Source of the DNA: Bacillota bacterium | GTDB lineage: Bacteria > Bacillota > Clostridia > Peptostreptococcales > Anaerovoracaceae | Reading direction: 5' to 3' | Assembly: GCA_016286935.1 (NCBI GenBank) | Contig: JAEEUO010000052.1 | Location: 1 to 7,445 of the forward strand | DNA: 7,445 nt | Shown: positions 1 through 6,661 of the stretch, one piece after another | Layout of the letters: each line of letters starts with the position of its first letter | How positions within the stretch are numbered: position 1 is the first letter of the stretch | Made by a program: the position numbers and the translations under genes | The notes under the pieces: model-generated | What the model saw: only the letters and a program-made list of their open reading frames with translations | What the model was told of the DNA's origin: nothing | The model's database searches: none

Positions 1-1325
1 TTCTTCGCGAGAAGCGGGAGAAGCGCGCCGACGCATTTCGCGATGATGACGATCGCAAGCATTGAAAGGGCGACGGTCAGAGCGACGCCGACGCCGTTTT
101 TGTCGAGCCAGACGATCCGCGCAAAGTTCAGCAGGGAGAGCGCCGCGCCGACGATGATGCCGATGCGGAATTCCTTCCAGAAGACGCGGATGGCGTCGCG
201 GAGCTCGATGTCGCCCGTCGCGAGTCCGCGGATGACGAGCGTCGCGGCCTGGGAACCGGAGTTACCGCCGGTGCCGTTGAGCATCGGCATGTACGCGACG
301 AGGCAGATGACCGCGGAGAGGCTGTCCTGGAAGCGGGCGATGATCCCGCCGGTGAGCATGTACGAGCACATCAGGAAGAACAGCCAGGGGAAGCGCGACT
401 TCACGTGCTTCCAGACGGGCATGTCGAGGTATTCGTCCGTCGAAGCGACGACGCCGGCCATGTGCTGGAAGTCCTCGGTCGTCTCTTCTTCGATGACGTC
501 CATGATGTCGTCGACGGTGATGATGCCGACGAGGCGGTTCTCCTTGTCGACGACGGGCATCGCGAGCAGGTCGTATTTCTTGAACAGCTCGGAGACGGAT
601 TCCTGGTCCTCGAGCACGCCGACGGAGATGACGTCCTCCTCCATCAGTTCGCCGATGAGCTGGCTTTCGCGGGCGGTGACGAGGCGGCGGAGGGAGACGA
701 TGCCGATGAGCTTGCGGCCCTGGTCCATCACGTAGCACGTGTAGATCGTCTCGGACTCAAGCGCCTGGTCGCGGATGTGCTCGAGCGCCTCCTTCACGGT
801 CCACGATTTCCGCAGGGAGATGTAATCCGGCGTCATCAGCGAGCCGGCGGAGTTTTCGGGGTAGTTGAGGAACGTGTTGATCTGTTTGCGCTCCTCCTTC
901 GTCGCCTTCGCGAGGATCTTGTCGACGATGTTCGCGGGGAGCTCCTCGAGGACGTCGATCATATCGTCGAAGTCGAGCTCCTGCATGATGTAGTTGATTT
1001 CCTTATCGGTGATCGCCGTGATGACGTCGACCTGGGTGTCGAGCGTGAAGAACGAAAAGACGTCGACGGATATGTCCTTCGGGAGGATGCGGAAGAGGAT
1101 GATCGCCTTGTCGAGGCCCTCCTCGTCGATGACGTCCTCCAGAAGCTCCGCGATGTCGGCTTCGTTGTTTTCGAGCAGGATCTCGCGCGCCTGGACGAAT
1201 TTCTTGTCGGGCAGGAGGGCGAGGATCTTCTCGAGCGTACGGTCGTACTCGTCGTCGCGTTCCTTCTCGGTATCCGGCTCTTCCGCCAGAGCCTTTTCGT
1301 ATTCCTTTTCGAGTTCGCTGTTCAT
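1..1325 (-). CDS. mgtE: MgtE-family magnesium transporter (3' end cut by window edge)
   Basis: A Mg2+ channel/transporter of the inner membrane whose cytoplasmic domains sense Mg2+ and gate the pore. The 441 visible codons show the full MgtE order: an acidic helical N domain (about residues 25-155), the linker signature PENSAGSLMTPDY (156-168), two CBS domains (about 165-225 and 230-285; the second holds VGIITVDDIMDVIEEE at 266-281), a plug-helix region, then the membrane domain starting near 312. The pore signature MPMLNGTGGNSGSQAA lies at 346-361, and four membrane helices can be traced before the cut at the conserved GALLPLLAK. Usual MgtE length is about 450 residues, so only the last helix should be missing. 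The start is forced: an in-frame TGA lies five codons upstream with no other start codon between. The ribosome binding site is poor (a G-run about 6 bases before ATG). The gene is transcribed leftward, divergent from the zinc-ribbon gene. Family assignment is near certain; regulation is inference. Confidence 0.97.
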   Translation of the reverse strand, partial: MNSELEKEYEKALAEEPDTEKERDDEYDRTLEKILALLPDKKFVQAREILLENNEADIAELLEDVIDEEGLDKAIILFRILPKDISVDVFSFFTLDTQVDVITAITDKEINYIMQELDFDDMIDVLEELPANIVDKILAKATKEERKQINTFLNYPENSAGSLMTPDYISLRKSWTVKEALEHIRDQALESETIYTCYVMDQGRKLIGIVSLRRLVTARESQLIGELMEEDVISVGVLEDQESVSELFKKYDLLAMPVVDKENRLVGIITVDDIMDVIEEETTEDFQHMAGVVASTDEYLDMPVWKHVKSRFPWLFFLMCSYMLTGGIIARFQDSLSAVICLVAYMPMLNGTGGNSGSQAATLVIRGLATGDIELRDAIRVFWKEFRIGIIVGAALSLLNFARIVWLDKNGVGVALTVALSMLAIVIIAKCVGALLPLLAK

Positions 1326-1367
1326 ACGGGACCCCCGTTCTCAGGCAAGGAACATATAGATAGATGT

Positions 1368-1396
1368 ATTCTACTCCGAAATCGGAAAAACAGCAA
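1368..1396 (-). promoter_or_regulatory. Predicted sigma-A promoter of mgtE
   Basis: On the minus strand TTGCTG (1391-1396) is followed by exactly 17 bases and TAGAAT (1368-1373), five of six matches to the -10 consensus. Transcription would start near 1361, leaving a leader of only about 36 bases. The spacer contains the small inverted repeat TCCGA-aa-TCGGA (1375-1386), which could be an operator but is short enough to be chance. Confidence 0.6.
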
Positions 1397-1442
1397 GAAA
1401 GACGGCTTATTTTTCTTGTGTATGTATTTGTTTCCCGGCTTG

Positions 1443-1451
1443 TGATATGAT
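1443..1451 (+). promoter_or_regulatory. Extended -10 promoter of the zinc-ribbon gene
   Basis: TGATATGAT is a TGn-extended -10 element (TATGAT at 1446-1451, five of six consensus matches) in an AT-rich stretch before the zinc-ribbon gene. The hexamer 17 bases upstream (TGTATT, 1423-1428) is a poor -35, which is tolerated with an extended -10. The predicted start near 1458 gives a leader of about 36 bases. Confidence 0.55.
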
Positions 1452-1478
1452 ACAGATGCAATCGTTTTTTTAGTTATG

Positions 1479-1487
1479 AAAGGCGGG
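1479..1487 (+). promoter_or_regulatory. Ribosome binding site that sets the zinc-ribbon protein start
   Basis: AAAGGCGGG lies 6 bases before the ATG at 1494. An in-frame ATG at 1476 lies upstream of this site and has no purine-rich site of its own, only a T-run, so the start at 1494 is preferred over one that would add six residues. Confidence 0.7.
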
Positions 1488-1493
1488 TATATC

Positions 1494-2207
1494 ATGGGCG
1501 AATTCGTTATCGAAAGCTACGACGACCTGTGCGACGAGTCGGGATTCCAGTTTGAATTCCGCTGCGAGAAATGCGGTCGTCCGTTCAAGAGCGAATATGT
1601 GAAATCGAGAAACGTCGCGGCGCGCAACAAGAACGAGAAACTCGGAAACGCCGCGGCCTTTCTCGGCGGGCTGTTCGGCGGAAAGGCCGGCGAACTCGGC
1701 GATCTGATCGACCGCGGAAGCGATTTCGCGAACGAGATGGCCGGCGACCGGTACGAACAGGAAAAACAGGCGGCGTTCGAGGCGGCGGAAGCGATCGCGG
1801 AGAAGTCGCTGTCCCACTGCTCGCGCTGCGGCTGCTGGTTCTGCTCCGACTGCTACGACAAAAAGGCCGGTATGTGCAAAGACTGCGCGGAGGAGGTCGC
1901 CCAGGAAGAGCGCGACCGCCGTCAGGAGGCCGAAGACCGGCGGCGTGAGGAGGAGGAACGCATCGAAGAGGAGAAGCGCGAGGCCGAAGAGCGGAGACGC
2001 GAAGAGGAGGAGCGCGCGCGGGAGGAAGCCGAAGCGGCGGCAGAGGAACAGAAGCACATCTGCCCGAAGTGCGGCGCCCGCGTCCCCGACGGCATGCGTT
2101 TCTGCGGCAACTGCGGGACGGCCATGATCAAGGTCTGCCCGAAGTGCGGTGCGGAGAACGACCGGATGAACAACTTCTGCCAGGAGTGCGGCGCGAAGCT
2201 GAAATAA
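1494..2207 (+). CDS. Multi-zinc-ribbon protein with long charged helix
   Basis: A 237-residue soluble protein with 17 cysteines in the putative zinc sites plus Cys13. In order: an N-terminal CxxC (Cys24, Cys27) after the segment YDDLCDESGFQFEF; a Gly/Ala-rich stretch (51-70); a cysteine cluster at 109, 112, 114, 117, 120, 128 and 131 (SRCGCWFCSDCYDKKAGMC); an almost unbroken Glu/Arg helix at about 133-187; and two C-terminal zinc ribbons (190, 193, 204, 207 and 215, 218, 229, 232), a double zinc-ribbon (DZANK-like) pair. There is no signal peptide or membrane helix, so it is probably cytoplasmic. The N-terminal CxxC probably pairs with part of the central cluster across the intervening helix. 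Such proteins are widespread as 'zinc ribbon domain-containing protein' with no settled role; binding a partner protein or nucleic acid is a guess. It is a single-gene unit with its own promoter and terminator. The gene is certain, the domains very likely, the function unknown. Confidence 0.9.
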   Translation: MGEFVIESYDDLCDESGFQFEFRCEKCGRPFKSEYVKSRNVAARNKNEKLGNAAAFLGGLFGGKAGELGDLIDRGSDFANEMAGDRYEQEKQAAFEAAEAIAEKSLSHCSRCGCWFCSDCYDKKAGMCKDCAEEVAQEERDRRQEAEDRRREEEERIEEEKREAEERRREEEERAREEAEAAAEEQKHICPKCGARVPDGMRFCGNCGTAMIKVCPKCGAENDRMNNFCQECGAKLK

Positions 2208-2222
2208 GCCGGTCCGAATAAA

Positions 2223-2248
2223 AAAAGAGCGGCATACGCCGCTCTTTT
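2223..2248. terminator. Bidirectional intrinsic terminator between convergent genes
   Basis: GAGCGGC (2227-2233), loop ATAC, GCCGCTC (2238-2244) form a perfect 7-bp GC-rich stem. It is preceded by AAAAAA and followed by TTTT, which extend the pairing and supply a U-run in either direction; a further T-rich stretch (2250-2261) follows on the plus strand. It lies 15 bases after the zinc-ribbon stop and 12 bases after the stop of the convergent phosphoesterase gene, so it probably ends both transcripts. Confidence 0.9.
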
Positions 2249-2260
2249 CCTGTTTTTTGT

Positions 2261-3181
2261 TTACGCGTTCAGCTTTTCGACGATCTCGGCAAGCACCTTG
2301 TCGGCCTTGTCGTTGTCGATCTGGCAGGTGCCGGCGTTGAAGTGGCCGCCGCCGCCGTAGCTGAGGCAGATCTCGCCGATGTCGGCCTTCGAGGCCTTGT
2401 TGAGGATCGACTTGCCGATCATGAGGGCCGTGTTCTGTTTCTTAAAGCCCCAGGCGACGTGGATCGAGACCTCGGTCTCGGGATACATCGCGTAGACGGC
2501 GAAGCGGTTTCCGGCGTAGATGACATCCTCGTTCCGCAGGTCGATCACGGCGACCTTGCCGCGGACGTCGACGATGCGGCGGAGCTGGGCCTCAAACTGT
2601 TTTTCCTGGTCGAAGTAGAGGTCGACGCGCTCCTTCACGTCGGGCAGCGCGAGGATCTCGTCGATCGAATGGCCGCGGCAGTAGTCGACGAGCAGCATCA
2701 TCAGGTCGTAGTTCGAGATGCGGAAGTCGCGGAAGCGGCCGAGGCCGGTGCGCGGGTCCATGATGTAGTGGAGGAGCACCCATCCCGTCGGGTGAAGGAT
2801 GTCCTCAAGGGTGAAGTCGGCGCTGTCGCCCTTGTCGACGGCCGTCATCAGGTCCTCGGAGATGTTCGGGAACCGTCCGGCGCCGCCGTAGTAATTGTAG
2901 ACGACGCGCGCCGCGGAGCGGGCCTTCGGGTCGATGATGAGCTTCCCGCCGGTCTCGGTGGCCTTCAGGCGGTCGATCTCGCTCTCGTGATGGTCGAACG
3001 CAAGGCCGACGCGCGGATCATACGGCAGGTTCGTCGTGATGTCGTCGGCGGTCAGGTCGATCTTGCCGTCCTGAACGTCCTTCGGGTGGACGAACTTGAT
3101 CTCGTCGATCATATCGAGCTCCTTGAGCATCATCGCGCAGGCAAGTCCGTCAAAATCGCTTCTTGTAACGAGTCTTTTCAT
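2261..3181 (-). CDS. DHH/DHHA1 phosphoesterase, exopolyphosphatase-like
   Basis: A 306-residue cytoplasmic protein of the DHH superfamily (metal-dependent phosphoesterases such as RecJ, NrnA and PPX-type enzymes). Visible motifs: motif I TRSDFDGLACAMML (residues 6-19, metal-binding Asp9 and Asp11), the DHH triad in FDHHES (62-67), a probable later metal ligand in AVDKGDSADF (114-123), and the C-terminal DHHA1 glycine motif GGGGHFNAGTCQ (276-287). Both domains are complete and the length fits a two-domain member. Substrate cannot be read from sequence: polyphosphate, short oligonucleotides and cyclic dinucleotide products are all handled in the superfamily. The 'exopolyphosphatase-related' label used for this subgroup is mostly by similarity. 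ATG at 3181 has GGAGG (3192-3196) 10 bases upstream. It is a single-gene unit, convergent with the zinc-ribbon gene and divergent from the DUF5693-csaB operon. Confidence 0.93.
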   Translation of the reverse strand: MKRLVTRSDFDGLACAMMLKELDMIDEIKFVHPKDVQDGKIDLTADDITTNLPYDPRVGLAFDHHESEIDRLKATETGGKLIIDPKARSAARVVYNYYGGAGRFPNISEDLMTAVDKGDSADFTLEDILHPTGWVLLHYIMDPRTGLGRFRDFRISNYDLMMLLVDYCRGHSIDEILALPDVKERVDLYFDQEKQFEAQLRRIVDVRGKVAVIDLRNEDVIYAGNRFAVYAMYPETEVSIHVAWGFKKQNTALMIGKSILNKASKADIGEICLSYGGGGHFNAGTCQIDNDKADKVLAEIVEKLNA

Positions 3182-3227
3182 AGAAACAGAACCTCCATAA
3201 CCGGTTTGGTCGTCAATTTGCGTCCAT

Positions 3228-3256
3228 ATTATAGCACATCTGTTTTGCTTGTGCTA
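3228..3256 (-). promoter_or_regulatory. Extended -10 promoter of the DHH phosphoesterase gene
   Basis: On the minus strand TGCTATAAT carries a perfect TATAAT (3228-3233) with the TGn extension (3234-3236). The hexamer at 17 bases (3251-3256, TAGCAC) is a poor -35, so recognition would rest on the -10. Predicted start near 3221, leader about 40 bases. Confidence 0.7.
3232..3256. repeat. Inverted repeat between divergent promoters (candidate operator)
   Basis: TAGCACA (3232-3238) and TGTGCTA (3250-3256) are perfect 7-bp inverted arms around an 11-bp AT-rich gap, with arm centres 18 bases apart. The left arm overlaps the -10 of the leftward promoter and the right arm covers most of the -35 of the rightward promoter. 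That placement suits a dimeric regulator acting on both genes. A regulator is not visible in the window. Confidence 0.5.
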
Positions 3257-3277
3257 CGGTCTTTCTTCGCGTATAAT
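3249..3277 (+). promoter_or_regulatory. Predicted sigma-A promoter of the DUF5693-csaB operon
   Basis: TTGTGC (3249-3254), a 17-base spacer, and a perfect TATAAT (3272-3277). Transcription would start near 3284, giving a leader of about 73 bases. It faces away from the phosphoesterase promoter, and the two promoters interleave over 3249-3256. Confidence 0.65.
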
Positions 3278-3288
3278 AACTGTGTATG

Positions 3289-3315
3289 CCGCATGCGGTT
3301 CTTTTTCGCGTGCGG
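3289..3315 (+). promoter_or_regulatory. Palindrome and possible alternative hairpins in the operon leader
   Basis: CCGCATGCGG (3289-3298) is a perfect 10-bp palindrome just after the predicted transcription start. In RNA its left half (3289-3295) could also pair with CGTGCGG (3309-3315), giving seven pairs including one G-U, and enclosing a run of five T. This might be an operator or a small leader structure. It matches no riboswitch class I recognise. Confidence 0.3.
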
Positions 3316-3356
3316 AAACGAAACGACGAAAGAAACCGGATCCAACGGAGGTCCTT

Positions 3357-5558
3357 ATGAAGCGCTTTTTCAAAACCAACCTCGTCCTGCTCCTCGTCAT
3401 CGCCGTCGGCTTCGTCGCCGCGTTCGTGTCGATCGGGAACCGGATGGCCGTCGAGGCGAAGGACAAGACGTACGACATCGTGATCGATATGGACGAGCTG
3501 CGGAAGATGGCGGCCCAGTCCGACCACGACGAGTACTGGTGGCTCAACGAATGGAAACAGTACGGCATCAACAAGGTCGGCGTCTGGGAAACGTCTATCA
3601 AACGCATCGTCGAGGAGTGGCCGGATTACGTCCGCATCGTCAGCGCGCGGGAGCTCTCTGCGGAGAAGCCCGTGACGTGGTATCTCGATCTCCCGAAGTC
3701 CATGTGGCCGGCGCTGTCCGGTCCGGAGACCGTCCATCCCGACGAGTACGATTTCCTGATCGTCACCGACTACTACGAAGTCTATGAAGCGATCCGGCGC
3801 GGCTTCACGATGCGCTATCCCGGCGCCCTGACGGCCTCCGAATGGGTGGAGGGCGGCCCCGGCTATCTGTATTTCGACGGGACCGCGGAGACGGCGCTCT
3901 ATTCGCCGAACGACCGCATCACCGAATACGACTCGAAGACGTTCACGACGCGGCGCGAGGTCGTCGGATCGATCTATGAATACCTGAATCTCGGCTTCCG
4001 CGCGGCGGAGGGCGAAACGGTCCGGCGCTGCGAGGAACTCGGCTACGAGATCGTCCCGCGGACCGTCGCGTACAAGAATTACAACGGCGACGCGTTCGCC
4101 TTCGACGTCTTCAAGGAGTATTCGGCCGCGTTCCGCCGCGACCCCGCGTATCTGATCGTCGGCGGTCCGGTCTACGGACTCGAGGGCGAGAATGACGCCT
4201 CGTTCAATTACCTGAAATCGCACGCCACGAGCCTCTGCCTGATCGAGGCGAGCGACCAGCTCGGCAACATGAAGGCGGACGGCCTCTTCGCGCTGTCCGA
4301 ACGGTTCGGCGACCGCGCCGTCCGGACGTACTCCGTCTGGGATTACATCCAGTACCGCTACGCCTACTTCGGCTACGACGGCCCCCAGGAGATCCAGAAC
4401 ACGCTCTACCGCGCCGTCACGGAACGCAACATCCGCATGATCTACTACAAGCCGATGAAGCAGACCGACGAGTCGTACCTCTACATCACGGATCCCGACG
4501 ATTACGCGATGGTGTGGAACGACCTCGAAGCGCGCCTCGCGGCCCACGGCTACAAGCTCGGGACCGCCGCGCCGGCGGAGGAGCTCGCGACGCCGCTTGT
4601 CCTGCGCATCCTTACGGGATTCGGCGCGGTCGCGGCGGCGATCCTGCTCCTGAAGACGCTGTTCACGATCCCGAAGAAGGCGGAATACGTCCTCCTCGCG
4701 ATCGGTATCGTCGGCGTCGTCGGGTGCTTCTTCGTCGCGCCGAACGCGTCGAACGTCCTCGCGGGCTTCGCGAACGGCGTGATCTGGCCGTGCCTCGCGG
4801 CGGCGCTGTACTTCTGTTTCGGGCGGAAGGCGTATGACGATCCGGCCGTTCCGGGTCCGACCGTGACGATCCGCCGCGGCGTCGCCCTGCTCGCCGTCTG
4901 TACGATCCTCGCGGTCCTCGGCGGCCTTACGGCGGCGGCTCCGTTCGGTTCGAACGCGGCGCTCGTCGAGCAGGTCAACTTCCGCGGCATCAAATTCTCC
5001 CAGATCATCCCGATGCTCTACGCCTTCGTCCTCTTCGTCGCCTGGTTCGGCTTCCGGAAGGACAAGGAGAAGATCGGCCGCCTCGAGGTGAAGGACGTCA
5101 CCCACGCGATCTTCCTCGACATCAAGGTCTGGATGCTTCTGATCGTCGCCGTGATCGGCGCGGCCGCCGCGATCTACATCATCCGCACCGGCCATACGTC
5201 GAACCTCAACACGAACACGCTCGAGGTCGAGCTCCGCAACAAACTCGAGGAGCTGCTCCCGGCGCGGCCGCGGACGAAGGAATTCCTGATCGCGTTCCCG
5301 TGCCTGCTGCTCTTCGTGTACGCGTGCGAGCGGAAGTACAAATTCTTCATCTTCCTCTTCGGCTTCGCGTCCGTCATCGGCTTCGCGTCCGTCTCGAACA
5401 CGTTCATGCACCTCCGCACGCCGGTCTGCTTCAGCCTTGAGCGGCTGACGTCCGTACCGATCGGCATCGTGCTCGGCATCTTCTGCGTCGCCTGCTTCCA
5501 TCTGCTCTGCCTGCTCTGGAAACGGCTCGCCGAACCAAAGGAAAAGGCGGCCGAATGA
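3357..5558 (+). CDS. DUF5693 family multi-helix membrane protein
   Basis: A 733-residue membrane protein of unknown molecular function, of the family found beside csaB in many Bacillota. One N-terminal helix (about 8-26) precedes a large domain (about 30-410) that should lie outside the membrane, then nine hydrophobic helices (near 416-436, 443-460, 466-488, 507-527, 547-566, 590-609, 642-656, 661-680 and 701-721). Family-like features include WLNEWKQYGINKVGVWETS (62-80) after the first helix, and the loop around RTGHTSN (610-616) continuing to LPARPRTKEFLIAFP (634-648). The start at 3357 has GGAGGT (3347-3352) 4 bases upstream and is followed at once by the Lys/Arg-rich start of the first helix; an earlier in-frame ATG at 3249 lies inside the promoter and is rejected. 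The stop overlaps the csaB start as ATGA. I infer a role in making, exporting or sensing the pyruvylated wall polymer. It is not a recognisable Wzx/CsaA-type flippase. Confidence 0.85.
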   Translation: MKRFFKTNLVLLLVIAVGFVAAFVSIGNRMAVEAKDKTYDIVIDMDELRKMAAQSDHDEYWWLNEWKQYGINKVGVWETSIKRIVEEWPDYVRIVSARELSAEKPVTWYLDLPKSMWPALSGPETVHPDEYDFLIVTDYYEVYEAIRRGFTMRYPGALTASEWVEGGPGYLYFDGTAETALYSPNDRITEYDSKTFTTRREVVGSIYEYLNLGFRAAEGETVRRCEELGYEIVPRTVAYKNYNGDAFAFDVFKEYSAAFRRDPAYLIVGGPVYGLEGENDASFNYLKSHATSLCLIEASDQLGNMKADGLFALSERFGDRAVRTYSVWDYIQYRYAYFGYDGPQEIQNTLYRAVTERNIRMIYYKPMKQTDESYLYITDPDDYAMVWNDLEARLAAHGYKLGTAAPAEELATPLVLRILTGFGAVAAAILLLKTLFTIPKKAEYVLLAIGIVGVVGCFFVAPNASNVLAGFANGVIWPCLAAALYFCFGRKAYDDPAVPGPTVTIRRGVALLAVCTILAVLGGLTAAAPFGSNAALVEQVNFRGIKFSQIIPMLYAFVLFVAWFGFRKDKEKIGRLEVKDVTHAIFLDIKVWMLLIVAVIGAAAAIYIIRTGHTSNLNTNTLEVELRNKLEELLPARPRTKEFLIAFPCLLLFVYACERKYKFFIFLFGFASVIGFASVSNTFMHLRTPVCFSLERLTSVPIGIVLGIFCVACFHLLCLLWKRLAEPKEKAAE

Positions 5559-6661
5559 GTTACAAGATCCTGATTTCCGGCTATTACGGCTTCAACAACA
5601 TCGGCGACGAGTCGATCCTGCTCGCTCTGACGCGGAGCCTCCGAAAGCGGTTCGGCGATTCGGTCGAGCTGACGGTCCTCTCGTACAACCCCGAAAACAC
5701 TGCGGAGAAGTACGACGTCCGGGCGGTCGACCGCAAATCCTTCGCCGCGATCTGGCGCGAGATCGGCCGCTGCGACATGCTCATCTCCGGCGGCGGAAGC
5801 CTCCTCCAGGACGCGACGAGCAACCGATCGATCCTGTATTACCTGACGATCATCCGGCTTGCGCTCCTCCGCGGCAAGAAGGTCTTCATCTACTCCCAGG
5901 GGATCGGCCCCGTGAACGCGCCGCGCAACCGCAAGCGCGTCGCCGCGGCCCTGAAGCGCGTCCACGGCATCGTCGTCCGCGACGCCTCCTCAAAGGAGCT
6001 GCTCGTCTCGATCGGCCTCCCGCCGGAGCGCGTCGAGGTGGCGTGCGACCCCGTCATCGGGATGAACGCCGTCCCGCTTGAGGAGGGGGAGAAGATCCTC
6101 CGCGAGGCCGGCTTCGCGAACCCGGACGGGAAGACCGTCATCGGCTTCGCGATCCGCGAGCGGCGCGCCGAAAGCCCGTTCATCGACGAGCTTGAGACGG
6201 CGGTCCGGAGGCTCCGGGAGGAGAGAAACGCGAAGATCGTCCTGATCCCGTTCTTCTACGCGGAGGACGAAGCGGTCATCGAGGAGCTCAGCCGCCGCGT
6301 CGGCACCGAGGACGTGACGTGCATCCGCCGCAAATGCATGACAGAGGAGATGATGAGCCTGATCGGCAATATGGACGTCCTCGTCGGCGTACGGCTCCAC
6401 TCCCTGATCTACGCGGCGATCATGAGCGTCCCGATGATCGGCATCTCCTACGACCCGAAGATCAACTCGTTCATGAACGCGATCGGACAGAAAGCGCTGT
6501 CGAGCGTCTACGACTTCCGGGCCGAATACCTTTTGAATGAGATCACGCGCGTCCTCACCGAAAGGGACGCGATCCGAAAAACCGTGGCGGAAAGCCTGTC
6601 CGCCCTGCGAAGAAGCCTCGCCAAGAACGAGGACCTGATCGACACCATCCGCAAATCGTAA
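5555..6661 (+). CDS. csaB: CsaB polysaccharide pyruvyl transferase
   Basis: Transfers pyruvate from phosphoenolpyruvate to a sugar of the secondary cell-wall polysaccharide, forming the ketal that SLH domains recognise; the enzyme is cytoplasmic. At 368 residues it is full length for the family. Seen motifs: GYYGFNNIGDESIL (9-22), the typical N-terminal nucleotide-binding-like glycine loop; SGGGSLLQD (78-86); SQGIGPV (114-120); VRDASS (141-146); CDPV (164-167); and the C-terminal GVRLHSLIYA (278-287) followed by ISYDPKI (297-303). Arg280 and His282 in the RLH element are the expected active-site residues by analogy with characterised pyruvyl transferases. There is no signal peptide. Its ATG overlaps the preceding stop by four bases, implying translational coupling with the DUF5693 gene, and the next gene begins 11 bases after its stop. 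No SLH-domain protein lies in the window, so the target surface proteins must be encoded elsewhere. Family call very secure; donor and acceptor are from known relatives. Confidence 0.95.
   Translation: MSYKILISGYYGFNNIGDESILLALTRSLRKRFGDSVELTVLSYNPENTAEKYDVRAVDRKSFAAIWREIGRCDMLISGGGSLLQDATSNRSILYYLTIIRLALLRGKKVFIYSQGIGPVNAPRNRKRVAAALKRVHGIVVRDASSKELLVSIGLPPERVEVACDPVIGMNAVPLEEGEKILREAGFANPDGKTVIGFAIRERRAESPFIDELETAVRRLREERNAKIVLIPFFYAEDEAVIEELSRRVGTEDVTCIRRKCMTEEMMSLIGNMDVLVGVRLHSLIYAAIMSVPMIGISYDPKINSFMNAIGQKALSSVYDFRAEYLLNEITRVLTERDAIRKTVAESLSALRRSLAKNEDLIDTIRKS

Noticed and set aside
405..1445. A 346-codon plus-strand frame opposite mgtE
   Set aside because: Composition is Val/Asp/Leu/Arg-rich as expected for the complement of GC-rich codons. 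The minus-strand frame is an unmistakable MgtE.
1003..1461. A minus-strand frame starting at 1461 that spans the mgtE promoter region
   Set aside because: It runs out of frame with mgtE through conserved MgtE codons and gives Arg/His/Gly-rich nonsense.
1470..2057. A minus-strand frame opposite the zinc-ribbon gene
   Set aside because: A Leu/Phe/Ala-rich shadow of the Glu/Arg/Lys-rich codons. The plus strand has paired CxxC motifs, a promoter, a ribosome binding site and a terminator.
3249..3356. N-terminal extension of the DUF5693 protein to the ATG at 3249
   Set aside because: That ATG lies in the predicted -35 element, upstream of the transcription start. The extension is not signal-like, and a strong GGAGGT site precedes the ATG at 3357.
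2342..3787. A 481-codon plus-strand frame crossing the phosphoesterase gene and its divergent promoter
   Set aside because: It overlaps two well-supported genes and the intergenic promoters, and has no coherent domain.
3213..5501. A 762-codon open frame on the minus strand, opposite the DUF5693 gene
   Set aside because: Its translation is an Arg/Asp/Glu/Val-rich string with no recognisable domain. It results from few antisense stops in GC-rich DNA; the plus-strand frame has a ribosome binding site, membrane helices and family motifs.
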